From Quisquiliibacterium sp. (lineage in GTDB: Bacteria; Pseudomonadota; Gammaproteobacteria; Burkholderiales; Burkholderiaceae_E): a DNA stretch of 6,644 bases. Below, piece after piece: positions 5,893 to 6,644 of this stretch; the stretch's first letter is position 1, and every line of letters starts with the position of its first letter. A model generated the notes under the pieces. That model was not told the origin of the DNA and made no database searches. It saw only the letters and a list, made by a program, of their open reading frames with translations. A program made the position numbers and the translations under genes. The DNA lies in NCBI GenBank assembly GCA_030830765.1, contig JAURMJ010000046.1, positions 1 to 6,644 of the forward strand. Direction: 5' to 3'.

Positions 5893-6644
5893 ATGAATGC
5901 TAATACCCCCCAAAACGTCCTGACCGCCGACGAGACGGCGGTCAACCTGCTTGGTCTGCGCTATGGTGATTCGCCGCCGCTGCAGACCTCCGCGCCAAAC
6001 GCGGTTATCGAGTCGCTGCTGACCCACCGCTCGGTGCGTGCCTTCAGTGATGCACCGCTGCCCGCAGGGACACTGGAGTGGATGGTCGCCGCGGCGCAGT
6101 CTGCAGCAACCTCATCCAACCTGCAGTGCTGGAGTCTGATTGCCATTCAGGATCCGGAGCGCAAGGCGCGCCTGTCGGTGCTCGCCAATAATCAGGCGCA
6201 TGTGCGTGAGTGCCCGCTGTTCCTCGTCTGGGTGGCTGATCTGTCGCGTCTGGACCGTGCCGGCGAGCGCACCAGCATCGCGACTGATGGCAACCGCTAT
6301 CTTGAGATGTTCCTGGTCGCAGCAGTCGATGCGGCGCTGGCTGCGCAGAATGCTGCAGCGGCTGCCGAGTCGATGGGCCTGGGCACCGTCTACATCGGCG
6401 CGATGCGTAATCATCCTGAGAAGGTGGCCGAGGAACTCGGTTTGCCGAACAACGCGTTCGGGATCTTCGGGATGTGCGTCGGATATCCCGATCCGACCAG
6501 ACCTGCTTCGATCAAACCGCGCCTTGCTCAACCGGCGATCGTGCATCGCGAGCGTTACTCGACCGACACGGAGCAGCAGATCGTTGCAGCCTACGATCAG
6601 ACGATGATTGGTTTCCAGAAGTCGCAGGGTATGCCTGAGGCTGA
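5893..6644 (+). CDS. NfsA/FRP-type nitroreductase family protein (3' end cut by window edge)
   Basis: The first 250 codons are visible with no stop. Related NfsA/FRP flavin reductases are about 240-280 residues, so only the C-terminal end is probably missing. Such cytoplasmic FMN enzymes use NAD(P)H to reduce nitroaromatics, quinones or flavins. The FMN-binding H45-R-S-V-R motif sits at the usual N-terminal place. S74-S-N-L-Q-C-W matches the family S-x-N-x-Q segment. M161-G-L-G-T-V-Y-I-G is the typical glycine-rich loop, followed by N-H-P-E-K-V and E-E-L-G-L-P. G192/C195-V-G-Y-P and the basic K208-P-R stretch fit the NfsA/FRP branch. ATG 5893 is the only reasonable start: an in-frame TGA lies at 5869-5871 and the next Met is residue 64. 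AAGG at 5887-5890 is only 2 bases from the ATG, too close to act as a ribosome site. The gene follows the MFS gene after a structured 206-base spacer and probably has its own promoter. Its substrate is unknown. Confidence 0.9.
   Translation, partial: MNANTPQNVLTADETAVNLLGLRYGDSPPLQTSAPNAVIESLLTHRSVRAFSDAPLPAGTLEWMVAAAQSAATSSNLQCWSLIAIQDPERKARLSVLANNQAHVRECPLFLVWVADLSRLDRAGERTSIATDGNRYLEMFLVAAVDAALAAQNAAAAAESMGLGTVYIGAMRNHPEKVAEELGLPNNAFGIFGMCVGYPDPTRPASIKPRLAQPAIVHRERYSTDTEQQIVAAYDQTMIGFQKSQGMPEA
5921..5944 (+). repeat. Perfect 9-bp hairpin in the first codons of the nitroreductase gene
   Basis: TGACCGCCG (5921-5929) and CGGCGGTCA (5936-5944) are exactly complementary around the 6-base loop ACGAGA. 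The stem spans codons 10-18 of the nitroreductase and starts 28 bases after the A of its ATG. It could shape translation initiation, serve as an operator-like palindrome on DNA, or be a by-product of GC-rich codons. Confidence 0.65.

Overview
This window looks like ordinary chromosomal DNA from a GC-rich proteobacterium, most probably a betaproteobacterium of the order Burkholderiales. The alanyl-tRNA synthetase has the wording typical of that group in its first 260 residues. A CaiB/BaiF CoA-transferase beside a TctB transporter subunit is also a common arrangement there. The assignment rests on recalled family resemblance, not on a search.

Left part, minus strand (1-1571): a complete family III CoA-transferase gene (345-1571) is followed downstream by the start of a tctB-like gene (151 to beyond base 1). 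TctB is the small membrane subunit of a tripartite tricarboxylate transporter. Together they suggest uptake of an organic acid and its activation to a CoA thioester. The substrate cannot be read from this window.

Middle, plus strand (1572-5686): a 215-base divergent spacer separates the CoA-transferase from alaS (1787-4405), a complete alanyl-tRNA synthetase. The spacer holds nested inverted repeats around a -10-like hexamer. An MFS transporter gene follows on the same strand. Its start is ambiguous (ATG 4517, TTG 4493, or a CTG at 4460 with a good Shine-Dalgarno), and a strong hairpin lies across the start region. No convincing terminator separates alaS from the MFS gene, so they may be co-transcribed.

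Right part, plus strand (5687-6644): a 206-base spacer with a cluster of GATC-containing alternative stem-loops and a weak terminator-like hairpin leads to an NfsA/FRP-type nitroreductase gene that runs off the right edge. That gene has no usable Shine-Dalgarno. A -10-like hexamer sits just before its ATG, and a perfect 9-bp hairpin lies in its first codons.

I found no RNA gene, mobile element, CRISPR array or phage-like gene, and no clearly new multi-gene system. The unusual material is at the gene starts: inverted repeats, missing ribosome binding sites and possible non-standard initiation.
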